From an uncultured bacterium (lineage in GTDB: Bacteria; Myxococcota_A; Bradymonadia; UBA7976; VGTA01), in the NCBI GenBank assembly GCA_943788935.1, contig CALSSE010000003.1:214493-278492 (forward strand): 64,000 bases of DNA, read 5' to 3'. Below the pieces are notes generated by a model, which did not search any database, was not told the origin of the DNA, and saw nothing but the letters and a program-made list of their open reading frames with translations. Position numbers and translations under genes: made by a program. This document shows positions 52,292 to 60,110 of the stretch, in pieces (the stretch's first letter is position 1; each line of letters begins with the position of its first letter).

Positions 52292-53812
52292 CTAGTTTCT
52301 TCCTCGCTTGAAGCTCTCCATAAAGGCACGACGGCTTTTCTCGGAAGAGTCTCTTTGCCCTGAAGCCTCTCTTTGCCCTGAAGGCTTTCTTTGCCCTGAA
52401 GTTTCTTGGCGACTCCCTCTCTTCTGTGAAGGTCGTCCTCCCCTTCGCCCTCGATTCGTCCTCCCTTGGTTGTGGCTGTTGCCACCTCGCCAACGTGGCT
52501 CGGGCTCGATCCTTAGCCGACGCCCCGTTGGTGTTGAGCCCATAATTTCTGCCTCTTCCTCACCGAGGGTGACGATGTCTCCATTACGGACCTCTAGGAC
52601 TTGCGGGATCTCACATTTTCGCCCTACCTCTGCATGAGCAGCGAGATGTGGTGGGTAACCGTGAACGGGGATGAGAAGCTGTGGCTGTAACCAACTATAC
52701 ATCGTTTTCAGCTCATTGACACAAGGGTGACCAGAGACATGAATGAAGGCTTCTTCTTCATCGACGATCTTAACCCCTAGCCGACCGAGTCGTCCCTTTA
52801 AACGCTCAATCTCCTCTTCATTACCGGGAATGACCCTAGAGGAGAAGAAAACCGTATCGCTCTCTTCTAAATAGATGTCAGGGTGGTTCATCTCGGCGAT
52901 CCTAGAGAGAGCGGCTCGGGCCTCTCCTTGACTCCCCGTACATACGATAAGAACACGCTCCGGCGGTAAGTACATAGCGTCGCGTGGTGGTACAAGCGGT
53001 AGGTCTCTGGGGATGTAACCCGTCTCTTGAGCGGCGGCCACCATTCTCTTAAGTGAGCGACCGATGATCACTGGGTTACGCTGAGTCTCTTGAGCGATCT
53101 TGAAGAAGGTCATGAGCCGAGCGATATTGCTAGAAAAACTCGTACAGACGACTCTCCCCTTCTCCTCGAGGATGAGCTGTCTCAATTGGTTTTTTACCTC
53201 TGACTCCGAGCCTGATTCACCTTCTACTTGGGCATTGGTAGAATCACCAACAACCGCTAGAACGCCTTCTTGACCGATCTCTTTGATCCGCTTCTCCGCT
53301 GTCTTAAGACCGACAAGAGGCGCAGGGTCGAGTTTCCAGTCTCCAGTATGAAATACATTCCCTACCGGTGTCCTTATAACCACACTCTGAGATTCTACTG
53401 TCGAGTGGGTCACTGGGACGAGCTCACAGTCAAAATGTTCTCCAACGGTAAATCGGCTTGCTGGAGGCTGAATCTTAAAGGGAACTTTCTCTTTGATCTC
53501 ACTCTCAGAGAGCTTCCTCCGAATCACTGCTGCCGTAAATGGAGTGGTATATAAAGGGCAACGAAGCTCTAACCATAAATCAGTGATACCGCCTATATGA
53601 TCCTCATGAGCGTGGGTTAACACCATTCCGACTAGCGTCTTCCCACGTAAAAAATCAATCTCAGGTACAAAAATTTGATCGGCTCCTTCTGAGGAGTCAA
53701 TCATCATCCCACAATCCACCATTAACCACTCATCTCCATAACCATAGAGGTTGAGGTTCATCCCTATTTCGCCTGATCCCCCTAAGGGAACAAAGGTCAG
53801 TTGTTTTATCAT
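52292..53812 (-). CDS. rnj: RNase J-type metallo-beta-lactamase/beta-CASP ribonuclease with Arg-rich C-terminal tail
   Basis: A 506-residue cytoplasmic nuclease of the RNase J family. FVPLGGSGEIGMNLNLYGYG, LTHAHEDHIGGI (metal-ligand HxHxDH), FHTGDWKLDP and VVGDSTNAQVEGESGSE are typical, followed by the beta-CASP part (VIIGRSLKRM, VCTGSQGEARAALSRI, FFSSRVIPGNEEEI, HVSGHP). After about residue 430 the usual RNase J C-terminal domain is missing; instead ~77 residues rich in Arg, Gly, Gln and Ser form a disordered tail with three SGQR repeats. AGGAG precedes ATG 53812. RNase J degrades and matures RNA. It is the last gene of a three-gene operon. Confidence 0.88.
   Translation of the reverse strand: MIKQLTFVPLGGSGEIGMNLNLYGYGDEWLMVDCGMMIDSSEGADQIFVPEIDFLRGKTLVGMVLTHAHEDHIGGITDLWLELRCPLYTTPFTAAVIRRKLSESEIKEKVPFKIQPPASRFTVGEHFDCELVPVTHSTVESQSVVIRTPVGNVFHTGDWKLDPAPLVGLKTAEKRIKEIGQEGVLAVVGDSTNAQVEGESGSESEVKNQLRQLILEEKGRVVCTSFSSNIARLMTFFKIAQETQRNPVIIGRSLKRMVAAAQETGYIPRDLPLVPPRDAMYLPPERVLIVCTGSQGEARAALSRIAEMNHPDIYLEESDTVFFSSRVIPGNEEEIERLKGRLGRLGVKIVDEEEAFIHVSGHPCVNELKTMYSWLQPQLLIPVHGYPPHLAAHAEVGRKCEIPQVLEVRNGDIVTLGEEEAEIMGSTPTGRRLRIEPEPRWRGGNSHNQGRTNRGRRGGRPSQKRGSRQETSGQRKPSGQREASGQRDSSEKSRRAFMESFKRGRN
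52351..52404. repeat. 3 x 18-bp tandem repeat in the RNase J tail
   Basis: Three imperfect copies of CTCTTTGCCCTGAAGCCT, read on the minus strand, encode the SGQRxx repeats at the C-terminus of RNase J. Confidence 0.92.
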
Positions 53813-53825
53813 ACTCTCCTCTTTC

Positions 53826-54638
53826 TTATACCTCGCTCTGAACTTCGAGCGACTCCATCACTTCGGTCAACACCATATTAATATGTTCATGATATAAACG
53901 CTCTCCCTCTATCGCGCTAGCCTCAGAGGGAGCTCCCGTATATGCTTCACTCATCCCGATCTCTTTAAAGCCGCTTTTGCCTAACCGAATCGCTTCGCTG
54001 AGACTGATCTCTAGGGTAGGCAGAGAGGAGGCGGCTTCAGCGTTGACCAAATGAGGGTGTGAAGCGAGGATCATCGAGCTCTCATAAGCGCCAGCATGAC
54101 ACGCTCCTGACTTGAACTCTTCCCCTAAGACTCGGCCCCAGCGTCGGCTCACCACCGCCGGGGCTATGACTCTGTTTCTCTCGTCTTTATCACTGCTCCG
54201 ACTCTGCTGATTAATCTTCTTTAGGGCGCTCATAATCGATTGTAATTGTAGAGGCTCAAGATGATGATTAATCCAACAGATCAACGTAAAACCTGCTCGA
54301 AGATACTGTTCGCTGAGCTCTATTAAAAGATTTTCATAGAGCATTGGACTAAGAGAGATCGCCCCACAAAACCCCTGCGCATACTCAGTCACACCATAAG
54401 GAAGAGCAGGCGCAACCCACGCTTTAACTCCACGCTCTCTCAAAGCTAAAGCAGCTCGATCGGCATTCACCTGAGACAGCAACCGGTCAGTAGCGAGGGG
54501 TAAATGTGGTCCATGAGGTTCAACACTTCCCAATGGGAGAAGCGCCACTGAAGGTCCGTTAGCGAGTTGACTCTCTAGGTCCATACTAGAGAGCTCATCT
54601 AAAGCCAAACGATCCTGATTTCTCTCTTTGTCACTCAT
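53826..54638 (-). CDS. Creatininase-family amidohydrolase
   Basis: A 270-residue protein. LLPLGSVEPHGPHLPLATD is the creatininase N-terminal metal-binding segment (Glu, His, Asp). INHHLEPLQL, VVSRRWG and CHAGAYESSMILA (HAG-x2-E) supply the remaining metal ligands of the family. Members hydrolyse cyclic or linear amides (creatininase, formamide hydrolases, MftE-type peptidases). The substrate cannot be told. The ATG at 54638 overlaps the tcdA stop by 4 bp and rnj begins 13 bp after the gene's end. Confidence 0.88.
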   Translation of the reverse strand: MSDKERNQDRLALDELSSMDLESQLANGPSVALLPLGSVEPHGPHLPLATDRLLSQVNADRAALALRERGVKAWVAPALPYGVTEYAQGFCGAISLSPMLYENLLIELSEQYLRAGFTLICWINHHLEPLQLQSIMSALKKINQQSRSSDKDERNRVIAPAVVSRRWGRVLGEEFKSGACHAGAYESSMILASHPHLVNAEAASSLPTLEISLSEAIRLGKSGFKEIGMSEAYTGAPSEASAIEGERLYHEHINMVLTEVMESLEVQSEV

Positions 54639-55528
54639 CGATGATCTCCTTGTAGTATTATATCAATCGCTAGACTCGCCGCGGTTAAGCCAAAAGTGGC
54701 GGTAACGAAGCTCAATGAGCCGAAACCAACATTACAATCTAGCCTGAGAGCCTCTCTCGTTGGTGGGGTTCGAGAGACTCCACCACAGGCGGTGGGGTAA
54801 TAGGGGTTCTCCTTGCTAAAGATAGCAGGTATCCCCCACTCTCCCCCTTCAAGTTCCACCCCTTGAATGAAGCGATCAGTCTTTTTGAGTAGCTTTTTGA
54901 CTCTTCGAAGCAGACCATCATGAGTACTGTCTCTCAAATCGGCAGTCATCACCTTGTGTGGTGCTCTTCGGCCACCTGCAGCGCCACAGGTAATAATGGG
55001 TATACGCCTCTGTGTACAAGCGATGATCAGCTGGGCCTTCCTCTGAGTCTGGTCAATCGCGTCAATTAAGACGTCAAACCGCGGTAGATCGTCAGCAGAG
55101 GAAGAGAGTGGACCTAAAAGAAGCTCTTCACTCTTCTCGGTATAGAACAGTTGCTGACTATGGACGACCAACTCAGGATTAATATCCATCAAGCGTTTTG
55201 CCATCGCCTCGACCTTAGGCTGACCTATGGTTGAGGTGAGGGCGTGAATTTGGCGATTAGTGTTCGTTACGCAAATCTCATCTAGGTCGATCAGAGTGAT
55301 GCGCCCCACTCCACTCCTCACCAAGCTCTCTGCGCTCCATGAGCCCACACCACCAATACCAACCACACAGGCATGAGCCCCAACGAGAGCATCGAGAGCG
55401 AACAATCCATAACTACGACCTACCCCTGCAAACCGGTCAAGATAAGATCCACTGAGCAGTGGAGACTCTTCAGTGACGCTCTGATGATCAGCTCCTGGAG
55501 GTTTAAAGTAGCGTTCTTGTTCTGTCAC
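54635..55528 (-). CDS. tcdA: tRNA threonylcarbamoyladenosine dehydratase (TcdA/CsdL)
   Basis: A 297-residue E1-like, ATP-dependent enzyme that cyclises t6A37 of tRNAs to ct6A. CVVGIGGVGSWSAESLVRSGVG is the nucleotide-binding start, RITLIDLDEICVTNTNRQIHA carries the conserved Asp and Arg, and ACTQRRIPIITCGAAGGRRAPHK and DGLLRRVKKLLKK are TcdA-specific. It starts at a GTG at 55528. It leads an operon with the creatininase-family gene and rnj. Confidence 0.92.
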   Translation of the reverse strand: MTEQERYFKPPGADHQSVTEESPLLSGSYLDRFAGVGRSYGLFALDALVGAHACVVGIGGVGSWSAESLVRSGVGRITLIDLDEICVTNTNRQIHALTSTIGQPKVEAMAKRLMDINPELVVHSQQLFYTEKSEELLLGPLSSSADDLPRFDVLIDAIDQTQRKAQLIIACTQRRIPIITCGAAGGRRAPHKVMTADLRDSTHDGLLRRVKKLLKKTDRFIQGVELEGGEWGIPAIFSKENPYYPTACGGVSRTPPTREALRLDCNVGFGSLSFVTATFGLTAASLAIDIILQGDHR

Positions 55529-55664
55529 TTGTGGCTCATTTCAACCAAGATCTAGAGTCTATTGCACAGATCATTGTACCCAATGTGTTTCTTGGGCTTG
55601 TCTTTTAACCGAATTTTTCTCTAAAGTGAATGTGTTTGATGAAAGGATCTTAACAGGAGACAAC

Positions 55665-55898
55665 ATGGCGAAGAAGAAAACGAGAAAAGGAAAAAAGAGT
55701 CAACAACGTCAGCGACAGCTGAAAGTTACCCAAAAGGATGTTGAGCAAGGTAAAGATGCGATCAAGACCATGGCTACAGGAGCTGTTTTACTCAGCCTGT
55801 TTATGGCCTTCTTCGCTTTGGAGATTAGCGGAGAGACTATGTATGAAAGGGTCACTTCTATCTTCTCAGCTGAGTCAAGCTCTACGGACTCGGACTAG
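55665..55898 (+). CDS. Small basic single-pass membrane protein
   Basis: ATG 55665 has AGGAG upstream and gives 77 residues (an upstream start at 55626 lacks such a site). The first ~25 residues are strongly basic (KKKTRKGKK, QQRQRQ). One membrane helix (TGAVLLSLFMAFFALEI) follows, then an acidic, Ser-rich tail. The basic end predicts a cytoplasmic N-terminus. No family was recognised. It is divergent from tcdA. Confidence 0.6.
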   Translation: MAKKKTRKGKKSQQRQRQLKVTQKDVEQGKDAIKTMATGAVLLSLFMAFFALEISGETMYERVTSIFSAESSSTDSD

Positions 55899-55919
55899 TC
55901 GTAGCGGGTCATTTAGATC

Positions 55920-56345
55920 ATGAGTGATGTCCCAGCTACCCCGAGACGATCATCTCATCATCAAATAAACCCATCAAAGAGATCAATACACTTAGTCTTG
56001 CTCGGCTCAGCGTTAACTCTCTCTTCTCTTGTGACCTTGCGTGCATGGAGCGCACAGCGCTGTCAACGCTCAATCATAAATCTTTTAGGCACAGAGATTA
56101 AGTTTGAGAGAGAAACGAATGCTAAGCGCTTAAACCATTACCTAAGTGGAGGAGATATCTCTTTAAAGCGATGTACACTGCTCGGTGATGCTGAGATTCA
56201 ATGGCGCTCTAATTCGCTAGGAGATCAGGTCGAGATCATGTACTTTAAACGTAGTTCAGATCAGACAAGCTCATGGCGTAATTCATCGAAAGATAGCCTA
56301 TGGCTTCCACTAAAAAAACTTCCCCTCACAACATTCTCACCCTAA
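55920..56345 (+). CDS. Hypothetical membrane-anchored protein
   Basis: A 141-residue protein starting 21 bp after the previous gene. Basic N-terminus to about 22, then one hydrophobic segment (LVLLGSALTLSSLVTL), probably an uncleaved anchor or signal. The rest has two Cys (QRCQRS, KRCTLLG), which could pair in the periplasm. No family was recognised. It stands in a row of three small genes ending in uridine phosphorylase. Confidence 0.5.
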   Translation: MSDVPATPRRSSHHQINPSKRSIHLVLLGSALTLSSLVTLRAWSAQRCQRSIINLLGTEIKFERETNAKRLNHYLSGGDISLKRCTLLGDAEIQWRSNSLGDQVEIMYFKRSSDQTSSWRNSSKDSLWLPLKKLPLTTFSP

Positions 56346-56358
56346 TGAGGCTAGTGAT

Positions 56359-56763
56359 ATGGTCTTTGATAAAATATTGAGAGTTTCTCTCATCGCGGTA
56401 CTCTTCTGCAGTGGTGTCTTATATGCCAAACGGGCAGATGCTCATCAGTGTCGCTATCTCAAACCAGATCCGCGTAACCTCTGTCTCGCGAAAAAAGAAG
56501 AGGGGCGATTTTACTGCCGCTATATCCAAGATCCCGACCAACAGAGATATTGTTTCGCATATCTTGATAGAACGCCCGAACAATGTAACGCGATACAAGA
56601 TGAGACTTTAAAGGCTCAATGTGAAGCAGAGGCTCAAGCTCGACTCGATGAGGCAGTCGCCCTTCAAAAAGCGGCTGAAGAGAAAGCGAAAGCGAAAGCA
56701 GAAGTAGAAGCAGCAAAAGCATCACAAGAGGCTAATAAAGCGCCGGCTCAACAAGGTCGTTAG
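56359..56763 (+). CDS. Small exported Cys-rich protein with Ala/Lys/Glu helix
   Basis: A 134-residue protein with Sec signal (cleavage near RADA, about residue 28). The mature N-terminal half has six Cys (QCRYLKPD, NLCLAKK, FYCRYI, RYCFAYL, QCNAI and AQCEAE), likely in disulfides. The C-terminal half is a charged Ala/Lys/Glu helix (AAEEKAKAKAEVEAAKA). No family was recognised. The gene ends 12 bp before udp. Confidence 0.6.
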   Translation: MVFDKILRVSLIAVLFCSGVLYAKRADAHQCRYLKPDPRNLCLAKKEEGRFYCRYIQDPDQQRYCFAYLDRTPEQCNAIQDETLKAQCEAEAQARLDEAVALQKAAEEKAKAKAEVEAAKASQEANKAPAQQGR

Positions 56764-56775
56764 AGAGATTATCAT

Positions 56776-57561
56776 ATGGCACATGAGCCTATTTCACTTG
56801 AAGATCAAAGTCTTCAGTATCACATCAAGTTAAAGCCTGGGGATAGCTCCCGTTACGTTATCACCCCCGGCGACCCCGGACGAGTTCCTCAAATCGCATC
56901 TTACCTTGAGGATGCCGAAGAGATCGCCTATAATCGTGAGTATAGAACATTTAGAGGTCGCTATCGTGGGGTGGATGTATCAGTGACCTCTACAGGGATC
57001 GGTGGCCCCTCAGCAGCGATCGCTTTTGAGGAGCTCATCCGAGTCGGAGCTCAAGTTCTGATTAGAGTTGGGACCTCTGGCTCTCTCCAGCCTCATGTCT
57101 ATCTCGGGGATCTCGTTATCGCTCAATCCTCGATCAGAGATGAGGGGACCTCACGCCAATATGTACCGATCGAATGGCCTGCTACCGCTGACTTCGAGGT
57201 GACAACTGCTCTCTATAGAGCCGCTCAACAGAGATTCTCAGATCAAGAGATGAGCGCTCATGTCGGCGTCGTTCACGCTAAAGATGCTTTCTACGCTGAA
57301 GAACCCGACCGACTCCCTACTGGACCGATGTGGAAGGCTAAATGGGCGGCGTGGGAACAGATCGGGTGTCTGTGTACAGAGATGGAGGCCGCCGCTCTCT
57401 TCACCGTCGCTCAGCTACACCGAGTGAAGGCTGGAGCGATCCTCTCTGTGATCGGAGAGACCCGAGATGGTGAGGTGAAAATCGGTAAGGTGAGCAGCGA
57501 GGATGCCATCCTCAGCGCGCTCGAAGCGATCTATATCTTAGATCAACAGCGCGCTCAATGA
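56776..57561 (+). CDS. udp: Uridine phosphorylase
   Basis: A 261-residue PNP/UDP-family enzyme that splits uridine to uracil and ribose-1-phosphate. VITPGDPGRVPQIASYL (phosphate-binding Gly/Asp/Arg), TSTGIGGPSAAIAFEELIRVGA, RVGTSGSLQP and CTEMEAAALFTVAQL (the ribose-binding EMEAA) are the diagnostic segments. It converges on the HTTM-like gene with a 7-bp overlap. Confidence 0.94.
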   Translation: MAHEPISLEDQSLQYHIKLKPGDSSRYVITPGDPGRVPQIASYLEDAEEIAYNREYRTFRGRYRGVDVSVTSTGIGGPSAAIAFEELIRVGAQVLIRVGTSGSLQPHVYLGDLVIAQSSIRDEGTSRQYVPIEWPATADFEVTTALYRAAQQRFSDQEMSAHVGVVHAKDAFYAEEPDRLPTGPMWKAKWAAWEQIGCLCTEMEAAALFTVAQLHRVKAGAILSVIGETRDGEVKIGKVSSEDAILSALEAIYILDQQRAQ

Positions 57562-58787
57562 ACACAGGCTTGATGACACTCTCTCCCTAGATTCTTTTGA
57601 AACCTCTGCCACCCTTCGAGGCGAGGCGAGGGTGAGTTCTCATAAAGTGAGTCAAGTGATCCTTCATCGCATAAGTCGCTTATGACGAACATCTCTCCTC
57701 TATATTCCCCTGACAATCTTAGTGGCCTCTGCTCAGGGATGCACCAGTTTTTCTGCATCGTAGAGAGCGCGCTCAAACTCCATAAACCTTGAAGCACCCG
57801 CTCTCTCCTCCGCTCAAGGCGAGCAGACTTTATCACTCCAAACTCCATGTCATTAATATAGAGGTAGGGGTCATCAGCGAGTGGCGGGAAGACAAAGCTA
57901 TTCGAACACTTAGGGTCTACTCTTAAATTGGAGAGCATCGCCGCGCTATGTTGAACTTCAAGACCGATATAGGGGCTCAAAGCGCCATGAACACCATAAC
58001 AGATCACGACCATCATCGGGAATGCCGATGAGCGAATATCCGACTTTCGATCACCTATAGGTTTTAAGACAACTCGCTGACGAGAGTGATCACTCACCAG
58101 CCGGTGTCTAGATCGGCTTAGATTAAACAGGGCTCCAGCTCCCCAACCTACAGCCATAACGCTTCCAAAAGCAGGGGCTATGGTGAGAGTGAGTGGGATA
58201 TGAAAGATCGCTCCAATGAGCCAGACCCATGGTGATCTCCGCAAGCAGAGAAGGCACAGTGAGAACTCAAACGCGATCACTATGGTCGCTGCGATGTGTG
58301 GTTTACCTCTTAAGAATGTGATGAGGAGATGAATATGCTCTGTTAAGAATCCTTGGGGAATAAGGCTCACACTGATCTCAAAACCATGAACTGCGCAGCT
58401 GCTCTGATCGAAAAAAAAGTCAGCGTTTAGCTTATGTAGTATGGCGAGGGCATAGGTGAGCGCAGTGAGTAAAGAAACCGATCTCAAGGCGATCTGGTAT
58501 GATCTAGGATGAAGAAACAACCAAGAGGCGATGATCGAATAACTACCCAATAACAGTGACTGAGTGAGGACATCGCGTAAGACGAGTAATGTATAGACTT
58601 TACTCAAACCAAAGAGGAGACAAGCCATCGACCATAACCAGAGATGATTAGGCGCGAAAGGTTTAGGAGGCTTAAGAGGGGAGATTAAACAGAAACCTCC
58701 CACAACAAGAGCGACTATTTTCGCTCCTAGCCAACCACTCTGATCATAATCTCCGAGCTGAGCGTGAGCGATGATCGCTAATCCCAA
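57555..58787 (-). CDS. HTTM-like (vitamin K-dependent gamma-carboxylase-related) membrane protein
   Basis: About 410 residues with some eight hydrophobic helices to about residue 230. ALTYALAILHKLNADFF is typical of the HTTM region (an 'HKLN' motif), and a C-terminal part with GLEVQHSAAMLSNLRVDPK and the FQKNLGRECHQACVH end matches related proteins. Their substrates are not known; gamma-carboxylase-like activity is inferred at most. The first usual start codon in frame is TTG 58787. The frame is open upstream to about 58871 with a stretch (WSAYLLLGAWSRG) that reads like part of the first helix, so the true start may be a non-standard codon near the MFS stop. Confidence 0.7.
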   Translation of the reverse strand: MGLAIIAHAQLGDYDQSGWLGAKIVALVVGGFCLISPLKPPKPFAPNHLWLWSMACLLFGLSKVYTLLVLRDVLTQSLLLGSYSIIASWLFLHPRSYQIALRSVSLLTALTYALAILHKLNADFFFDQSSCAVHGFEISVSLIPQGFLTEHIHLLITFLRGKPHIAATIVIAFEFSLCLLCLRRSPWVWLIGAIFHIPLTLTIAPAFGSVMAVGWGAGALFNLSRSRHRLVSDHSRQRVVLKPIGDRKSDIRSSAFPMMVVICYGVHGALSPYIGLEVQHSAAMLSNLRVDPKCSNSFVFPPLADDPYLYINDMEFGVIKSARLERRRERVLQGLWSLSALSTMQKNWCIPEQRPLRLSGEYRGEMFVISDLCDEGSLDSLYENSPSPRLEGWQRFQKNLGRECHQACVH

Positions 58788-58867
58788 ACCACGACTCCAC
58801 GCCCCTAATAATAGATAAGCACTCCAATCTCTCGGATAATTCCCCCCCTCAGCGCTATGATCTTTAA

Positions 58868-60109
58868 TCAGGTCTCTCCACCTGCGATGTTAGAGCTCTG
58901 CTGACCATAATCAAGCGCTCTGAGCTGTAGGGTCAGGAGCCATGAGGCCCCAATGACAGCCGCTCCTATCCAAAATGGGAGGTTGATATCCTGCTCGAAT
59001 AAGAGACCAGCGCAAGCGGGTCCAATCACTCGCCCAAGAGCGGCTAAAGATTGGTTAAGGCCTAAGGCTCGTCCTTGGTCACGAGGAGGTACCCCTTGAG
59101 AGAGTAAACTGCTCCTAGAAGGATGGAGCATTCCTGTTCCGGTAGCCATCACTAGACCGATCAACATCATCACTCCAAACGGCGTATGTTCGCCGGCGAG
59201 CGGGATCGCAGCGAAGGTTATAGCTACGATCAAGACTCCTACTTGACATAGCCTCACCTCGCCCCATCGAGCGTTTAATTTACCGATTAGACCTCCTTGG
59301 ACAATAGATGCTCCTATGCCGACCGCCACTAAGAAATAAGCGGTGAGCGCTGCAGCCTCGGTATGACGAGCGGTAATATCGGTCACTTCGCTGAGCCAAG
59401 CGCGCTCAATGAATAGACCTATTGTCTGTTCCATGAGAGCGAAAGCCATGGTAAACCCAAAAGCTAAGCCGAGCAGCTGAGGTAAATTTTGATAAGAGAG
59501 AAGCGTTCTTAGACTCATCGATGGTGAAGAGTTAGGTTCACCTTCTCCCTCGTTCTCCTTTGAGGATAGATCGAGAGTCTCAGGGAGGTAGAAATAAACG
59601 AAGAGCCAATTTAAGAACGCTAGTCCAGCAGCGAGATAAATTGGATACTCGGGTCCCCACTGGCCAAACCACCCTCCGAGGGCCGGTCCAAAAATAAAAC
59701 CTAAACCAAAAGCCGCGCCGATAAGGCCCATCCCTTTGGATCTATCCTCTGCCGAGGTAACATCAGCGATCACCGCTTGAGCGGCGCCGAGGTTAGCGCC
59801 TCCGATCCCGCTGATCATTCGAGCGATAAAAAGACCCATCAAAGTGGTCGCTTGAGCGAAGGCGAGATAACCAATAATGATCAAGAAGACCGAGCCGAGT
59901 AACACTGGCCTTCGCCCGATGCGATCAGAGAGTTTACCGAGGGCGCTTGAACAGAGAAACTGCATTAACGAGTAAGAAGCACCAAGCAGGGTGACCACGG
60001 CTGGTGTAGCCCCAAAACTCTCAGCATAAAAGGGCTGGATAGGGATGATAATCCCAAAACCGAGTAAGTCTAAAAATGTTGTAAAAAACGCGACTTTGAT
60101 CGGTGTCAA
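58868..60109 (-). CDS. MFS drug/metabolite exporter (TetA-like DHA1 family)
   Basis: A 413-residue, 12-helix transporter. FFTTFLDLLGFGIIIPIQPFYAE is motif-D-like, GKLSDRIGRRPVLL is the MFS signature loop between helices 2 and 3, and GAAFGLGFIFGPALGG is the helix-5 motif C of antiporters. These fit proton-driven drug or metabolite export. It starts at TTG 60109, 1 bp after the ArsA-like stop, with GGAGAGGTG upstream. It belongs to the ttcA-headed operon. Confidence 0.88.
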   Translation of the reverse strand: MTPIKVAFFTTFLDLLGFGIIIPIQPFYAESFGATPAVVTLLGASYSLMQFLCSSALGKLSDRIGRRPVLLGSVFLIIIGYLAFAQATTLMGLFIARMISGIGGANLGAAQAVIADVTSAEDRSKGMGLIGAAFGLGFIFGPALGGWFGQWGPEYPIYLAAGLAFLNWLFVYFYLPETLDLSSKENEGEGEPNSSPSMSLRTLLSYQNLPQLLGLAFGFTMAFALMEQTIGLFIERAWLSEVTDITARHTEAAALTAYFLVAVGIGASIVQGGLIGKLNARWGEVRLCQVGVLIVAITFAAIPLAGEHTPFGVMMLIGLVMATGTGMLHPSRSSLLSQGVPPRDQGRALGLNQSLAALGRVIGPACAGLLFEQDINLPFWIGAAVIGASWLLTLQLRALDYGQQSSNIAGGET

Positions 60110-60110
60110 T

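Noticed and set aside
52308..52637. 109-codon plus-strand frame opposite RNase J
   Set aside because: Its repeat-like sequence only mirrors the 18-bp array of the RNase J tail.
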